From positions 992,001 through 1,056,000 of the forward strand of contig NVQB01000001.1 in the NCBI GenBank assembly GCA_002319075.1: a DNA stretch of 64,000 nt, given 5' to 3'. This DNA comes from Sphingobacteriaceae bacterium (GTDB lineage: Bacteria > Bacteroidota > Bacteroidia > B-17B0 > Aurantibacillaceae). The first letter of the stretch is position 1. Each line of letters starts with the position of its first letter. Positions 9,528-18,648 of this stretch are shown here, piece by piece. The position numbers and the translations under genes are program-made. The notes below the pieces were generated by a model, which saw only the letters and a list, made by a program, of their open reading frames with translations, searched no databases and had not been told where the DNA came from.

Positions 9528-10757
9528 TTAAAATTTATAAAATAAGGAGATACCTGGAATGCATACATTTGTCTGATAGGTGCCACTCATATTCGTCTCA
9601 AGATTTGTATCTTCTCGTTTTAATGTTGTAAATAAGAAAGAAGCATTCACACCAAATCTTTTCTTAATGGTATATCCCAGCCCTATAGTATAATTAATCC
9701 TGTTCGCGTCAGGAGTTTCAGGAGTCATATAGCCGTTTTGAACCGGGGTAATTCCGTAAGCTACACCAAGACGTAAAGCAAAGGCTTCGGTTATTTTATA
9801 TTGTCCACCAAGCCTGAAGGCCAGCGTATTTTTATACATTCTTGCCGACTTAGTATCTGTTAAAGATGCTGTATTAGTTTCATAGTCAAAAGAAAGTGTA
9901 TCATAAGCTTTCCAGCCAACATAATTTATATCCAGTGCCAGTGCCAATTTCGAAGTGACATCGTAAGCCAGTCCTAAAGTTAGAACAGACGGCAATGGAA
10001 GTTCTGCTTTAAATTTTCCATTGGGGAAGTTAGAAGAAAGAGAAGATGGCACTGTAAAAGTGGCATCCCCCTCTTTGATTTTCATATTTACCTGTGAGCG
10101 ATAAGTAAGCCCTACAGAAAACTTCTCCATGGGTTTGTAATATATTCCTGCGTTAAACCCGTAACCGTTAGCTTTACCGTCTAGTTCGGCATGACCATAG
10201 TTACCGTTTGCATCGACTACAGGAATGTCTTTCTGTAAATTAACTTTTCCGTTTGCGTATACAAAACCGGCACCGATACCCAGTTTGCTGGTGAGCCTAT
10301 AACTCACGGTAGGTTGAAAGAAAATAGATTGCAGTTGCAGGCGCGTGAGTGCAAAACGTCCGATCCAACCATTCTCCCACTCTACAGTGCTTCCAAAGGG
10401 CGTATAAACTGCAAGTCCAAATTTTAACTTGCTTGTATCTTTAGCACCAAATAAAGCATAGGCAGCAAAGGGGAAACTTACCGGGGATTTAGTTCGCGAA
10501 GTTTGACCCGTATTTTTATCCAGAAATTGCCCGTTCGGTATTGTCGGACTCACACCAATAGAAATCTCATTACCTTTTAGAAATGACGCACCCCCCGGGT
10601 TATAAAATAACGCCGCGGCATCCTGCATATAGGCGGTTCCGGCGCCGCCCATACCTTGTTGAACCTGGCCCTGTAAATTCACCTGGTAACCTTGTGCGCT
10701 TGTGGCGAAAGGTAAACAGAAGATAAGTGCTGCTGTTAATTTTTGTAGATGTTTCAT
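9528..10757 (-). CDS. fadL: FadL/TodX-family outer-membrane long-chain fatty acid transporter
   Basis: 409 aa. The signal peptide (ending CLPFATSAQG) leads into the FadL N-terminal hatch signature GMGGAGTAYMQDAAALFYNP, then a long series of amphipathic beta strands (SVGLTYRSQV, LALDINYVGW) ending in the aromatic VCIPGISLFYKF. FadL proteins pass hydrophobic substrates through the outer membrane. It heads a two-gene unit with the GDSL lipoprotein and lies next to the beta-oxidation operon, which supports fatty acids as substrate, though other hydrophobics are taken up by this family. Confidence 0.92.
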   Translation of the reverse strand: MKHLQKLTAALIFCLPFATSAQGYQVNLQGQVQQGMGGAGTAYMQDAAALFYNPGGASFLKGNEISIGVSPTIPNGQFLDKNTGQTSRTKSPVSFPFAAYALFGAKDTSKLKFGLAVYTPFGSTVEWENGWIGRFALTRLQLQSIFFQPTVSYRLTSKLGIGAGFVYANGKVNLQKDIPVVDANGNYGHAELDGKANGYGFNAGIYYKPMEKFSVGLTYRSQVNMKIKEGDATFTVPSSLSSNFPNGKFKAELPLPSVLTLGLAYDVTSKLALALDINYVGWKAYDTLSFDYETNTASLTDTKSARMYKNTLAFRLGGQYKITEAFALRLGVAYGITPVQNGYMTPETPDANRINYTIGLGYTIKKRFGVNASFLFTTLKREDTNLETNMSGTYQTNVCIPGISLFYKF

Positions 10758-10830
10758 GTTTTTATTTTTTTGTCATTTTTTTCGCCTTGTTTTGATTAAC
10801 AGCAACACCTTATTAAAATTTGCGTATCTG

Positions 10831-11274
10831 TTATTTAGAATCCGGAATTTTAAACCAGGTCTGCGTTCTTCCAATTAAAGAAATGCCGATGTATCCGCGC
10901 AGATCTAGTTTCCCATCACGGTACTTGATTGTACAACTATATGTTTTACCATTCTCAGGATCGTAAATAGTTCCGTCTTCCCACTCCCCGTCATCAAATA
11001 CAAATCCTTTTAGCATATTTAATCCAAGAATAGGAACAGACTGCTTTGCTTTATCAGGATTATTTTTATCTACTTTCACCTTTCCATCCGGATAGGTTGG
11101 TTCTTTTAACCATGTAATTTTTCCATTGTATTTTGCTCCTTCTTTATAAATAGTAACTTTTGCTTTTCCACTTGCTGTAAGCCAAGTGCCCAATACAGCG
11201 TCTGGGTCAGGAGTTTGTGCAAAACCAAATGCTGTCATAAACAACATAAACGAGATAACAAATAATTTTTTCAT
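10831..11274 (-). CDS. DUF2147-domain secreted protein
   Basis: 147 aa from the ATG of MKKLFVISFMLFMTAFGFAQ, a clear Sec signal peptide; an in-frame ATG 13 codons upstream gives an implausible leader. The mature part begins PDPDAVLGTWLTASGKAKVTIY and has GLNMLKGFVFDDGEWEDGTIYDPENG, the standard DUF2147 pattern. DUF2147 proteins are periplasmic or surface beta-barrel-like proteins of unknown function, often near fatty-acid genes. It lies about 75 bases upstream of fadL on the same strand and could be read with it. Confidence 0.85.
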   Translation of the reverse strand: MKKLFVISFMLFMTAFGFAQTPDPDAVLGTWLTASGKAKVTIYKEGAKYNGKITWLKEPTYPDGKVKVDKNNPDKAKQSVPILGLNMLKGFVFDDGEWEDGTIYDPENGKTYSCTIKYRDGKLDLRGYIGISLIGRTQTWFKIPDSK

Positions 11275-11377
11275 AGTTTTTAGTTTTAATGATTTACAAA
11301 TTTTACTTACCAATTTTTATTATTTATAATTCCTGACGTTACAAGCAATGAATTATGTTTCGTTTAAACACGCTTCA

Positions 11378-11845
11378 CTATTTCTTAAACTCCAGGTTGC
11401 GAACGTATACTTCATTTAAAGCGGTTGCACAAAGCTCACCACTGGTATCAAAAATTTCAATAGGATAAGCTTTAATAAATTTTCCCTCGGCACGTAAAAC
11501 ACCTTCTGCTTCCGTAATCATTTCTTCACTTATTTTTATGGAATAGTGAAGATCGGTTCTGCCAGGCTTAATGTATTGAATTTGCGCGCTTTTTAACCAA
11601 ACCGTTATTTTAAAACCTTTGCGCTGCATTAACTGCCCAAACAGCAATGCATAGAAAGGATCAGTGGCCGAAAAAATCGTTCCCCCAAAAATAGAATTGC
11701 CAAGATTGGTCGTAAAAAGGCTCCGGTTAATTTTTACATCAATGCCTGTAAATCCTTTGTATATTTTCATCACCCAAATCCGTTGAAAGAGCATAGGCGG
11801 ATAAAAACGCATTAACCACTTTAATTTATTTTCGGATATCATCAT
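11378..11845 (-). CDS. DUF4442 hotdog-fold protein (putative acyl thioesterase)
   Basis: 155 aa; two adjacent ATG codons could both serve as start. The pattern FTTNLGNSIFGGTIFSATDP followed by FYALLFGQLM, then a strand with YIKPGRTDLHYSI, matches the DUF4442/YiiD-C hotdog group. Hotdog proteins hydrolyse or bind acyl-CoA or acyl-ACP. It is the second of two neighbouring DUF4442 genes at the distal end of the fad operon, 57 bases after its paralogue, which suggests a role in acyl-CoA turnover. Activity is inferred. Confidence 0.75.
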   Translation of the reverse strand: MMISENKLKWLMRFYPPMLFQRIWVMKIYKGFTGIDVKINRSLFTTNLGNSIFGGTIFSATDPFYALLFGQLMQRKGFKITVWLKSAQIQYIKPGRTDLHYSIKISEEMITEAEGVLRAEGKFIKAYPIEIFDTSGELCATALNEVYVRNLEFKK

Positions 11846-11902
11846 ATATATTATCCTTTTTTTTTATGGAATATACTTCCAAAAAATAAATGTAAAAAAA
11901 CC

Positions 11903-12412
11903 TTACACTTTCATTTTAACGTTCTTCCAGGCCTTAATTTGCCAGTTGATTAATCCTGTACAGATGTGGTTATTGTCAGTATCGTAAACTTCAACAGGAA
12001 ATTCCCTGAAGACAGCTTCCGTCGTTTTTAAAGGATTCAAAATGTCATTCTGAATTTCCTCCTTTGTTATTTTGAATTTCACGTACACAGCTGTTTTTGC
12101 CTGGTAGTGATAAGTCATGTGAATATTCTTTAAAATTATGCGGTATTCTTTTGGAGAAAAATTTGCCAGCAAACTTAATCCGGAAACATATTCGCAAAGT
12201 GTGGCGAGAAGACAAGCATGAATGCCGCGAATGTGGTTTCGGTTGGCTTTAATGTTGCCGGCCATCATTGTTAATTCATTGTCACCAATCTTCGTAACAC
12301 GTATGTTATGGGGTTTATTAAAAGGAACAGTCCTCAATAAAATCCGATTCAACAGCCAAAGATAAAACTTTGAGTGCTTCGCTTTTTGGATCAATGAATT
12401 TAATTTGTCCAT
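11903..12412 (-). CDS. DUF4442 hotdog-fold protein (putative acyl thioesterase)
   Basis: 169 aa. A basic N-terminal helix precedes PFNKPHNIRVTKIGDNELTM, then NHIRGIHACLLATLCEYVSG (the conserved helix region of DUF4442) and the strand IILKNIHMTYHYQAKTAVYV. Its ATG overlaps the stop of the thioesterase-ACBP gene by one base (TAATG), so translation is coupled. It is only distantly similar to the next gene, so the two may form a heteromeric pair or have different chain preferences; this is inference. Confidence 0.75.
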   Translation of the reverse strand: MDKLNSLIQKAKHSKFYLWLLNRILLRTVPFNKPHNIRVTKIGDNELTMMAGNIKANRNHIRGIHACLLATLCEYVSGLSLLANFSPKEYRIILKNIHMTYHYQAKTAVYVKFKITKEEIQNDILNPLKTTEAVFREFPVEVYDTDNNHICTGLINWQIKAWKNVKMKV

Positions 12413-13152
12413 TATTTCTTGAATAAACCTTCTACATAATCCATGTATTTTTGTTGTGCTTCTTCCTTGCTCATGCCTTTCTTACCGTTCCAGGCATTAT
12501 ACTTAGCTGCGGCAACAAAATCAAACATACCGGGTTTATCAATATTTACATCTCCAATAGTTGCCTGTTTATTTAAAGCATACAGTTCCAACATAACTTC
12601 GTTATCTGGTTTTTCAGGAAGATCCATTACGCGTTTTTTTGCGTCTTCAAATTTTTGTTCTAAATCGCTCATTGTATTTTTATCTTTAGTAAGTTCAACT
12701 TTTTTTTCAGGAACTTCTTCCAAAACGAAGTCCGGACTTTTAGGAACATGTAGAAATGAATCGGCCCATTCCTGTGGAAGAGCGGTTAACTTTCTCCTCT
12801 CCATGTCTACCCAGGCCCCCTGAACGTTAACCTGCGCAGCTTTTACCCCATCACCTCTGAAAATTTCCTGGCTGAAAGACCAGCGGCTTCCATCCTTACG
12901 GCAATGCGTCATTACTACAGTAACCTTCACAGTGTCACTAGGTCTTATCTCACGCAGATAAATTAATTCCTCGCGAAATAAGATCGGACCGATTTTCAAT
13001 TTTTCAAGGAGACGGGCATCAAATCCCAAATTCTCCAGTACCTGTAACCTTGCTTGTGCAGCAAAATCGGCATAAGCAGAATGCCGCAAATGCATATTTG
13101 CATCAATCTGCGACCACATTACTTTTCCTTCGTAGAAAACGTTTTCCATCAA
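12412..13152 (-). CDS. Fusion of 4HBT acyl-CoA thioesterase and acyl-CoA-binding protein (ACBP)
   Basis: 246 aa. Residues 1-140 form a FadM/YbgC-like 4HBT hotdog (MWSQIDANMHLRHSAYADFA, with the usual Asp17 in the QID-N-H-H pattern). A charged linker (about 141-160) leads into an ACBP domain (161-246) with YALNKQATIGDVN and AAKYNAWNGKKGMSKEEAQQ, the Tyr/Lys residues that hold acyl-CoA. The domain starts with its own Met161 after an A-rich tract, so a free ACBP could also be made from the internal ATG at 12672. The protein may hydrolyse acyl-CoA presented by its own carrier domain. Fifth gene of the marR-fadN-fadA-fadE unit. Confidence 0.9.
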   Translation of the reverse strand: MMENVFYEGKVMWSQIDANMHLRHSAYADFAAQARLQVLENLGFDARLLEKLKIGPILFREELIYLREIRPSDTVKVTVVMTHCRKDGSRWSFSQEIFRGDGVKAAQVNVQGAWVDMERRKLTALPQEWADSFLHVPKSPDFVLEEVPEKKVELTKDKNTMSDLEQKFEDAKKRVMDLPEKPDNEVMLELYALNKQATIGDVNIDKPGMFDFVAAAKYNAWNGKKGMSKEEAQQKYMDYVEGLFKK

Positions 13153-13163
13153 TTTAAATTTAA

Positions 13164-13197
13164 GCTCGAAATGATCAGCGCACTTGTCATTTCGAGC
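13164..13197. repeat. Intergenic inverted repeat between fadE and the thioesterase-ACBP gene
   Basis: GCTCGAAATGA and TCATTTCGAGC form an 11-bp perfect inverted repeat around a 12-base loop. The right arm continues as GCATAGTCGAGAAAT, resembling a short dispersed element I know from Bacteroidota intergenic spaces. There is no T tract, so it is more likely an mRNA-processing or stability hairpin, or a REP-like unit, than a terminator. Confidence 0.6.
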
Positions 13198-13209
13198 ATA
13201 GTCGAGAAA

Positions 13210-15003
13210 TTAAAAGCAATATTTATTTTCAGCTATGATTTTTTGGGCAACAACCTGACGAGCATTTTTTGCATTGAAAGGCTCTTGTTTTGTATAACGT
13301 TTTAAACCGATCAACATCATACGTAGCTCATCCCCTTCGCCAAAACTATTTAAAGCCTCTTTGCCTTCTACCCAGATTTTATCACAAGCTGAATTGATGT
13401 AAGAACGTGCAATCGCGATCTGACCTTCGCAAGCCGCTTCACCTCTCATACTCACCAACTTTTCAACACGTAGTAATGTGGACTCCGCAACATAAACTTC
13501 AATTGCCATGTTAGCGATATTCATAATCACTTCCTGCTCTTTACTTAGTGTAGCCATTAATTTTTGAACAGCTCCACCTGCCACTAATAAAACAGCTTTT
13601 TTAAAATTGCTGATTAGTTTCTTCTCGTATGCAAATAAAGTTTCATCCGGTTCTGCAAACTCAGGAATGCCAACCAATTCAGCAGCCACTTTTTGTGCAG
13701 GTCCCATTAAATCTAATTCACCCTTCATAGCACGTTTTAAGATCATATCTACAATTAACATGCGGTTGATCTCGTTTGTACCCTCAAAGATGCGGTTGAT
13801 GCGGGAATCGCGGTAGATACGATCCATCGGACCTTCTGCACTGTAACCCATCCCACCATAAATCTGTACCCCTTCGTCCGAAACATAATCCAACGTTTCT
13901 GAGCCATGTACTTTTAGGATAGCGGCCTCTACGGCGAATTGCTCAATCCCTTTTAATTTTGCTTTTCCTTCTTCCATACCACCTTCAATTAAAGCGTGGA
14001 TGGCATCTTCAATATTCTGAGAACAACGGTAGGTTGCACTTTCTGATGCAAAAATCCGAATGGCTTGTTCAGCTAATTTGTAGCGAATAGCTCCGTATTT
14101 AGAAATTGGTCTTTCAAACTGAATACGTTCGTTAGCGTAGTTTACCGATTGTGTTACGGTTCCTTTGCTTCCGCCAATTGCTGCTCCCGCTAATTTAATA
14201 CGTCCGATGTTTAAAATATTTACAGCGATCTTAAACCCATTTTCACGTTCTGATAATAAATTTTCAACCGGAACTTTACACTCATTAAAAAATACCTGAC
14301 GTGTAGAACTTCCTTTTATCCCCATTTTATGTTCTTCAGGATTTAATGAAATTCCCCCGAAAGATTTCTCAACGATAAAGGCAGACAAATTTTTATCATC
14401 ACCAATTTTAGCGAACACAGTAAAAATATCCGCGAAGCCACCGTTAGTGATCCACATTTTTTGCCCGTTTAAAACATAATGTTTTCCGTCAGCGGTTAAT
14501 GTTGCTGTCGTTCGTCCACTGTTTGCGTCAGATCCGCTTTGTGGTTCTGTTAAACAATAACAAGCTTTCCATTCGCCCGTTGCTAATTTCGGAATGTATT
14601 TTTTCTTTTGTGCCTCATTGCCATAATATAAAATTGGCAAAGTTCCAATTCCAGTGTGCGCCGATAAAGCTACTGCGAAAGAATGACCCGCGCCTAAAAC
14701 TTCCGTAGTTAACATAGAAGTCACGAAGTCGAAACCTAAGCCACCCAGATCTTCTGGAACAGAAGTGCCCAATAATCCAAGCGCTCCGGCTTTTTCCAAC
14801 AAAGAAACCATCAATCCTTCTTCCTGGTTGTCAATGCGATCAAGAATTGGATTTATTTCCTGCGCGATAAAGTCTTCACAGGTTTTTTTCATCATTAATT
14901 GTTCTTCAGTCCATTGTTCTGGAATGAAAATATCTTGTGCCAACGTTTCCTTAATAAGAAATTCTCCGCCTTTGGTTTTCACCGTTGTTGCTGTTGTTGC
15001 CAT
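13210..15003 (-). CDS. fadE: Acyl-CoA dehydrogenase, long/very-long-chain type
   Basis: 597 aa, the length of Bacillus FadE/VLCAD-type enzymes rather than the 380-aa short forms. It has the N-terminal helical domain, the FAD/acyl-CoA motifs CYCLTEPQSGSDA (about 149-160) and MWITNGGFADIFTVFA, and the catalytic base Glu407 in IFEGTNEINR. An extra C-terminal helical domain of about 170 residues follows. It oxidises acyl-CoA to trans-2-enoyl-CoA, passing electrons to ETF. It sits 30 bases after fadA in the order fadN-fadA-fadE, as in Bacillus subtilis. Confidence 0.95.
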   Translation of the reverse strand: MATTATTVKTKGGEFLIKETLAQDIFIPEQWTEEQLMMKKTCEDFIAQEINPILDRIDNQEEGLMVSLLEKAGALGLLGTSVPEDLGGLGFDFVTSMLTTEVLGAGHSFAVALSAHTGIGTLPILYYGNEAQKKKYIPKLATGEWKACYCLTEPQSGSDANSGRTTATLTADGKHYVLNGQKMWITNGGFADIFTVFAKIGDDKNLSAFIVEKSFGGISLNPEEHKMGIKGSSTRQVFFNECKVPVENLLSERENGFKIAVNILNIGRIKLAGAAIGGSKGTVTQSVNYANERIQFERPISKYGAIRYKLAEQAIRIFASESATYRCSQNIEDAIHALIEGGMEEGKAKLKGIEQFAVEAAILKVHGSETLDYVSDEGVQIYGGMGYSAEGPMDRIYRDSRINRIFEGTNEINRMLIVDMILKRAMKGELDLMGPAQKVAAELVGIPEFAEPDETLFAYEKKLISNFKKAVLLVAGGAVQKLMATLSKEQEVIMNIANMAIEVYVAESTLLRVEKLVSMRGEAACEGQIAIARSYINSACDKIWVEGKEALNSFGEGDELRMMLIGLKRYTKQEPFNAKNARQVVAQKIIAENKYCF

Positions 15004-15033
15004 TTTTTTAGTATTAATTAGTTAGATTTAATA

Positions 15034-16209
15034 TTATAATAATTCAAATACCCCTGCTGCGCCGTGACCCGTGCCAATACACATTGTTACAACGCCATAT
15101 TTTTTATTCTGGCGACGCATCTCTCCAAAAAGCTGCACGGATAACTTCGCGCCACTGCATCCCAGAGGATGACCTAATGAAATTGCTCCACCATTTACAT
15201 TCACTTTACTTTCATCTAATTCCAATTTTCTAACAACCGCTAAAGACTGAGATGCAAAAGCTTCGTTTAACTCGAATAAATCAATGTCTTTCATTTTTAA
15301 ACCCGCTTGTTCAACAGCTTTGGGAATAGCGAAGATGGGTCCTATTCCCATAATACGAGGCGGAACTCCAGCAGTTGCGTGAGACACTAAGCGAGCAATG
15401 GGCGTTAAATTATGTTCTTTCATAAATCTTTCGCTTACTACTAAAACAAAAGCGGCTCCATCACTTGTTTGCGAAGAGTTACCCGCCGTTACGCTCCCAC
15501 CGTTTGCAAACACAGGCTTTAATTTTGCTAATGCTTCCACAGAAGTATCACCGCGTGGACCTTCATCCGTATCTACTATAAAATCTTTTACTTTCTTTTT
15601 TCCGTTCTCGTCAAGGTAAGTCTCGCTTACTTTCACCGGAACAATCTCCTCTTTAAACTTTCCTGCTTTGATGGCTGCTATAGCTTTTTGATGTGACTTG
15701 TAAGAAAAAGCATCCTGGTCTTCACGAGAAACATTAAATTCTTTGGCCACTGCCTCGGCCGTAAGACCCATATTCCAGTACCAGTCAGCATGTTCTTTTG
15801 CGATGGCCGGATTTGGAACTACTCTCCATCCACCCATTGGGATTAAACTCATACTCTCTACACCACCGGCAATTACGCAATCCGCATAACCGGCTGCGAT
15901 TTTTGCAGAAGCCAGTGCGATAGTTTCTAAACCGGATGCGCAATAACGGTTCACCGTCATACCTGAAACTTTATCGGTGTTTAAAGAAAGAAGCGAAATA
16001 ATTCTTCCCACGTTTAAACCTTGTTCTGCTTCAGGCATTGCGTTACCTACCATCAAATCATCCACACGGGCGTGATCTACCTGCGGAACAGAGGCCATTA
16101 AATGTTTTATAACGTCCGATGCTAAATCATCAGGACGTGTAAAGCGGAATCCACCACGTGTGGCTTTTCCGACTGCACTTCTAAAACCTGCTACAATATA
16201 TGCGTTCAT
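15034..16209 (-). CDS. fadA: Acetyl-CoA C-acyltransferase (3-ketoacyl-CoA thiolase)
   Basis: 391 aa, standard thiolase length. The acyl-accepting Cys90 lies in TVNRYCASGLETIA; the later motifs NEAFASQSLAV, GHPLGCSGAKL and MCIGTGHGAAG carry the catalytic His and second Cys. It cleaves 3-ketoacyl-CoA to acetyl-CoA and a shortened acyl-CoA. It follows fadN by 21 bases and precedes fadE by 30, so it is the middle gene of the beta-oxidation core. Confidence 0.96.
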   Translation of the reverse strand: MNAYIVAGFRSAVGKATRGGFRFTRPDDLASDVIKHLMASVPQVDHARVDDLMVGNAMPEAEQGLNVGRIISLLSLNTDKVSGMTVNRYCASGLETIALASAKIAAGYADCVIAGGVESMSLIPMGGWRVVPNPAIAKEHADWYWNMGLTAEAVAKEFNVSREDQDAFSYKSHQKAIAAIKAGKFKEEIVPVKVSETYLDENGKKKVKDFIVDTDEGPRGDTSVEALAKLKPVFANGGSVTAGNSSQTSDGAAFVLVVSERFMKEHNLTPIARLVSHATAGVPPRIMGIGPIFAIPKAVEQAGLKMKDIDLFELNEAFASQSLAVVRKLELDESKVNVNGGAISLGHPLGCSGAKLSVQLFGEMRRQNKKYGVVTMCIGTGHGAAGVFELL

Positions 16210-16230
16210 TTTTTTGAATTTTAAATGTGA

Positions 16231-18636
16231 TTAGTTTCTTAATACTTTTCCGCCGTTTATTATGCTGTGTAAACGTTCCATAGTTTTACGCTCGGTACAC
16301 AACTGCACAAATGCTTCACGCTCCAGATCAAGCAAATATTGCTCTGAGACCATAGTTGGCTGAGACAAATCTCCCCCAGCGATTACATAACCTAATTTGT
16401 TTGAAATTTTCAGATCATGTTCGCTCATATAATTACCACTGTATAAAGAGTTGGCCCCAACGTATACAAGTCCTAATGCAGTATTACCTAAAACCCGAAT
16501 ATCTTTGCGTGGTGTAGGTTTGGTGTAGCCTTCTTCAGCCATCAGCAAACATTCTGCTTTTGCTTCTGTTAACTGACGTGCTTTTGACATCACAACTTTA
16601 TCAATGCCCTTGCGCAAAATTCCCAAATCAAAAGCTTCGTAAGCAGAAGTAGATACTTTTGCCTGGCCAATGGTCAGGAATTTTTCTCGGAAAATATTTA
16701 ATTCGATATCACCTTCGTGAAGTGAATCTGCCAATCGTACAGCAAACTCTTTTGTACCGCCACCGCCAGGAATAACCCCTACTCCAAATTCAACAAGACC
16801 AATATAGGTTTCAGCGTGTGCTACAACTTTATCTGCGTGCAGGCAAATTTCGCAACCTCCTCCTAAGGTGAGGTTATGAGGCGCAACAACCACGGGTATA
16901 GAAGAGTAACGAATTCTCATCGTCGTATTCTGGAAAGTTTTCACCGCCATGTTTAATTCGTCCCACTCTTGCTCTGCCGCCATCATAAAGATCATCCCGA
17001 CGTTTGCTCCCGCCGAGAAATTCGCTCCTTCATTACTGATCACTAATCCTTTATAATCTTTTTCAGCGATATCAATTGCTTTATTGATTCCAGCTAAAAC
17101 TTCACCACCAATGGTATTCATCTTAGTATGGAATTCACAATTTAAAATACCATCGCCCAGATCGGTAATGGTTACACCACTGTTTTTCCAAACGGTATTT
17201 GTCTCGCGAATTGTATCCAATGAAATAAATGCTTCGGTGCCAGGAATTACTTTGTAAGACTTCGAGGCCACATCATAAAATTCTTTTTTACCATTCTCAA
17301 TTTTATAGAAAGATTTATTTCCCGCTTTTAAGAAATCATAAACCCAGGCAGCCGGTTTATTATTTGAAGCTTCCATCAGCTTAACTGCTGCTTCCACTCC
17401 AATGGCGTCCCAGTATTCAAACGGTCCTAAGTCCCAGCCAAATCCAGCTTTAAGAGCATCGTCAATTCTATATAATTCATCCGCAATTTCAGGAATGCGG
17501 TTTGAAACGTATTGAAACAAGCCTGAGAAAGTTGCACGGTAAAATTCTCCCGCTTTATCTTTTCCAGAAACTAAAACTTTAACGCGTTCTTTTAAATTGT
17601 CAATCGGCTTGGTTAATTCTAATGTCGCAAATTTTACTTTTTGCGCCGTTTTGTATTCTAAGGTTTTTAAATCCAGGACAAGAATTTCTGTTTTCCCTTC
17701 TTTACTTTTTGTTTTTTTGTAGAAGCCTTGACCGGTTTTATCTCCCAGCCATTTATTCTCAGCCATTTTTTTCAGGTATTCCGGTAAGGCAAATAACTCA
17801 TTCGCTTCGTCGTTGGGAACTCCTTTTTTTAAACCGTTAGCTACATTAATCATGGTATCCAAACCAACAACGTCGCTGGTTCTGAAGGTTGCAGATTTCG
17901 GACGGCCCAATACCGGTCCTGTTAATTTGTCTACCTCTTCAATAGTCAAATCCATTTTCTCAACCAAATGAAGCAAAGACATAATGCCATAAACCCCAAC
18001 GCGGTTGGCTATGAAAGCAGGTGTATCTTTAGCAAGTACAGTTGTTTTGCCCAGAAACTTTTCACCGTATTCCATTAAAAACGAAATTACTTCCGGTTTT
18101 GTATGAGGAGTTGGAATGATCTCTAATAACTTTAAATAACGCGGAGGATTAAAAAAGTGAGTTCCGCAGAAATGATCTTTAAAATCTTCGCTGCGCCCCT
18201 CTGTCATTAAATGAATAGGAATTCCAGAAGTATTAGAAGTGATAAGAGTTCCCGGTGTACGGAATTTTTCTACCTGCTCATAAACTTTCTTTTTAATATC
18301 TAAATTTTCTACAACCACCTCAATTACCCAATCGTACTTAGCGATCTTCGACATATCATCGTCAAAATTTCCGGTGGAAATACGACTGGCAAATTCTTTT
18401 TTATAAATCGGAGAAGGATTAGATTTCAGGGCAAATTGCAAAGCTTCATTAACAATGCGATTGCGAACCGCTTTTGTGTCCAATGTTAAACCTTTTGCTT
18501 TCTCAGCATCGTTCGGTTCTTTTGGTACTATGTCCAGTAATAAAACTTCGCAGCCAATGTTGGCAAAATGACAGGCAATACGGCTGCCCATAACACCTGA
18601 GCCCAGTACCGCAACTTTTTGAATTAACCTCTTCAT
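16231..18636 (-). CDS. fadN: 3-hydroxyacyl-CoA dehydrogenase / enoyl-CoA hydratase bifunctional protein (FadN type)
   Basis: 801 aa. The N-terminal Rossmann domain (VAVLGSGVMGSRIACHFANI) and the 3HCDH C-domains (FFNPPRYLKLLEIIPT, KDTPAFIANRVG) come first. The crotonase domain is last (about 500-700), with LGGGCEICLHADK and GLVEFGVGVIPGGGGT keeping both catalytic Glu residues of active hydratases. This order is opposite to E. coli FadB and matches Bacillus FadN. It does the hydration and dehydrogenation steps. It follows marR by 12 bases. Confidence 0.95.
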   Translation of the reverse strand: MKRLIQKVAVLGSGVMGSRIACHFANIGCEVLLLDIVPKEPNDAEKAKGLTLDTKAVRNRIVNEALQFALKSNPSPIYKKEFASRISTGNFDDDMSKIAKYDWVIEVVVENLDIKKKVYEQVEKFRTPGTLITSNTSGIPIHLMTEGRSEDFKDHFCGTHFFNPPRYLKLLEIIPTPHTKPEVISFLMEYGEKFLGKTTVLAKDTPAFIANRVGVYGIMSLLHLVEKMDLTIEEVDKLTGPVLGRPKSATFRTSDVVGLDTMINVANGLKKGVPNDEANELFALPEYLKKMAENKWLGDKTGQGFYKKTKSKEGKTEILVLDLKTLEYKTAQKVKFATLELTKPIDNLKERVKVLVSGKDKAGEFYRATFSGLFQYVSNRIPEIADELYRIDDALKAGFGWDLGPFEYWDAIGVEAAVKLMEASNNKPAAWVYDFLKAGNKSFYKIENGKKEFYDVASKSYKVIPGTEAFISLDTIRETNTVWKNSGVTITDLGDGILNCEFHTKMNTIGGEVLAGINKAIDIAEKDYKGLVISNEGANFSAGANVGMIFMMAAEQEWDELNMAVKTFQNTTMRIRYSSIPVVVAPHNLTLGGGCEICLHADKVVAHAETYIGLVEFGVGVIPGGGGTKEFAVRLADSLHEGDIELNIFREKFLTIGQAKVSTSAYEAFDLGILRKGIDKVVMSKARQLTEAKAECLLMAEEGYTKPTPRKDIRVLGNTALGLVYVGANSLYSGNYMSEHDLKISNKLGYVIAGGDLSQPTMVSEQYLLDLEREAFVQLCTERKTMERLHSIINGGKVLRN

Positions 18637-18648
18637 ACTTTTTAAAAT

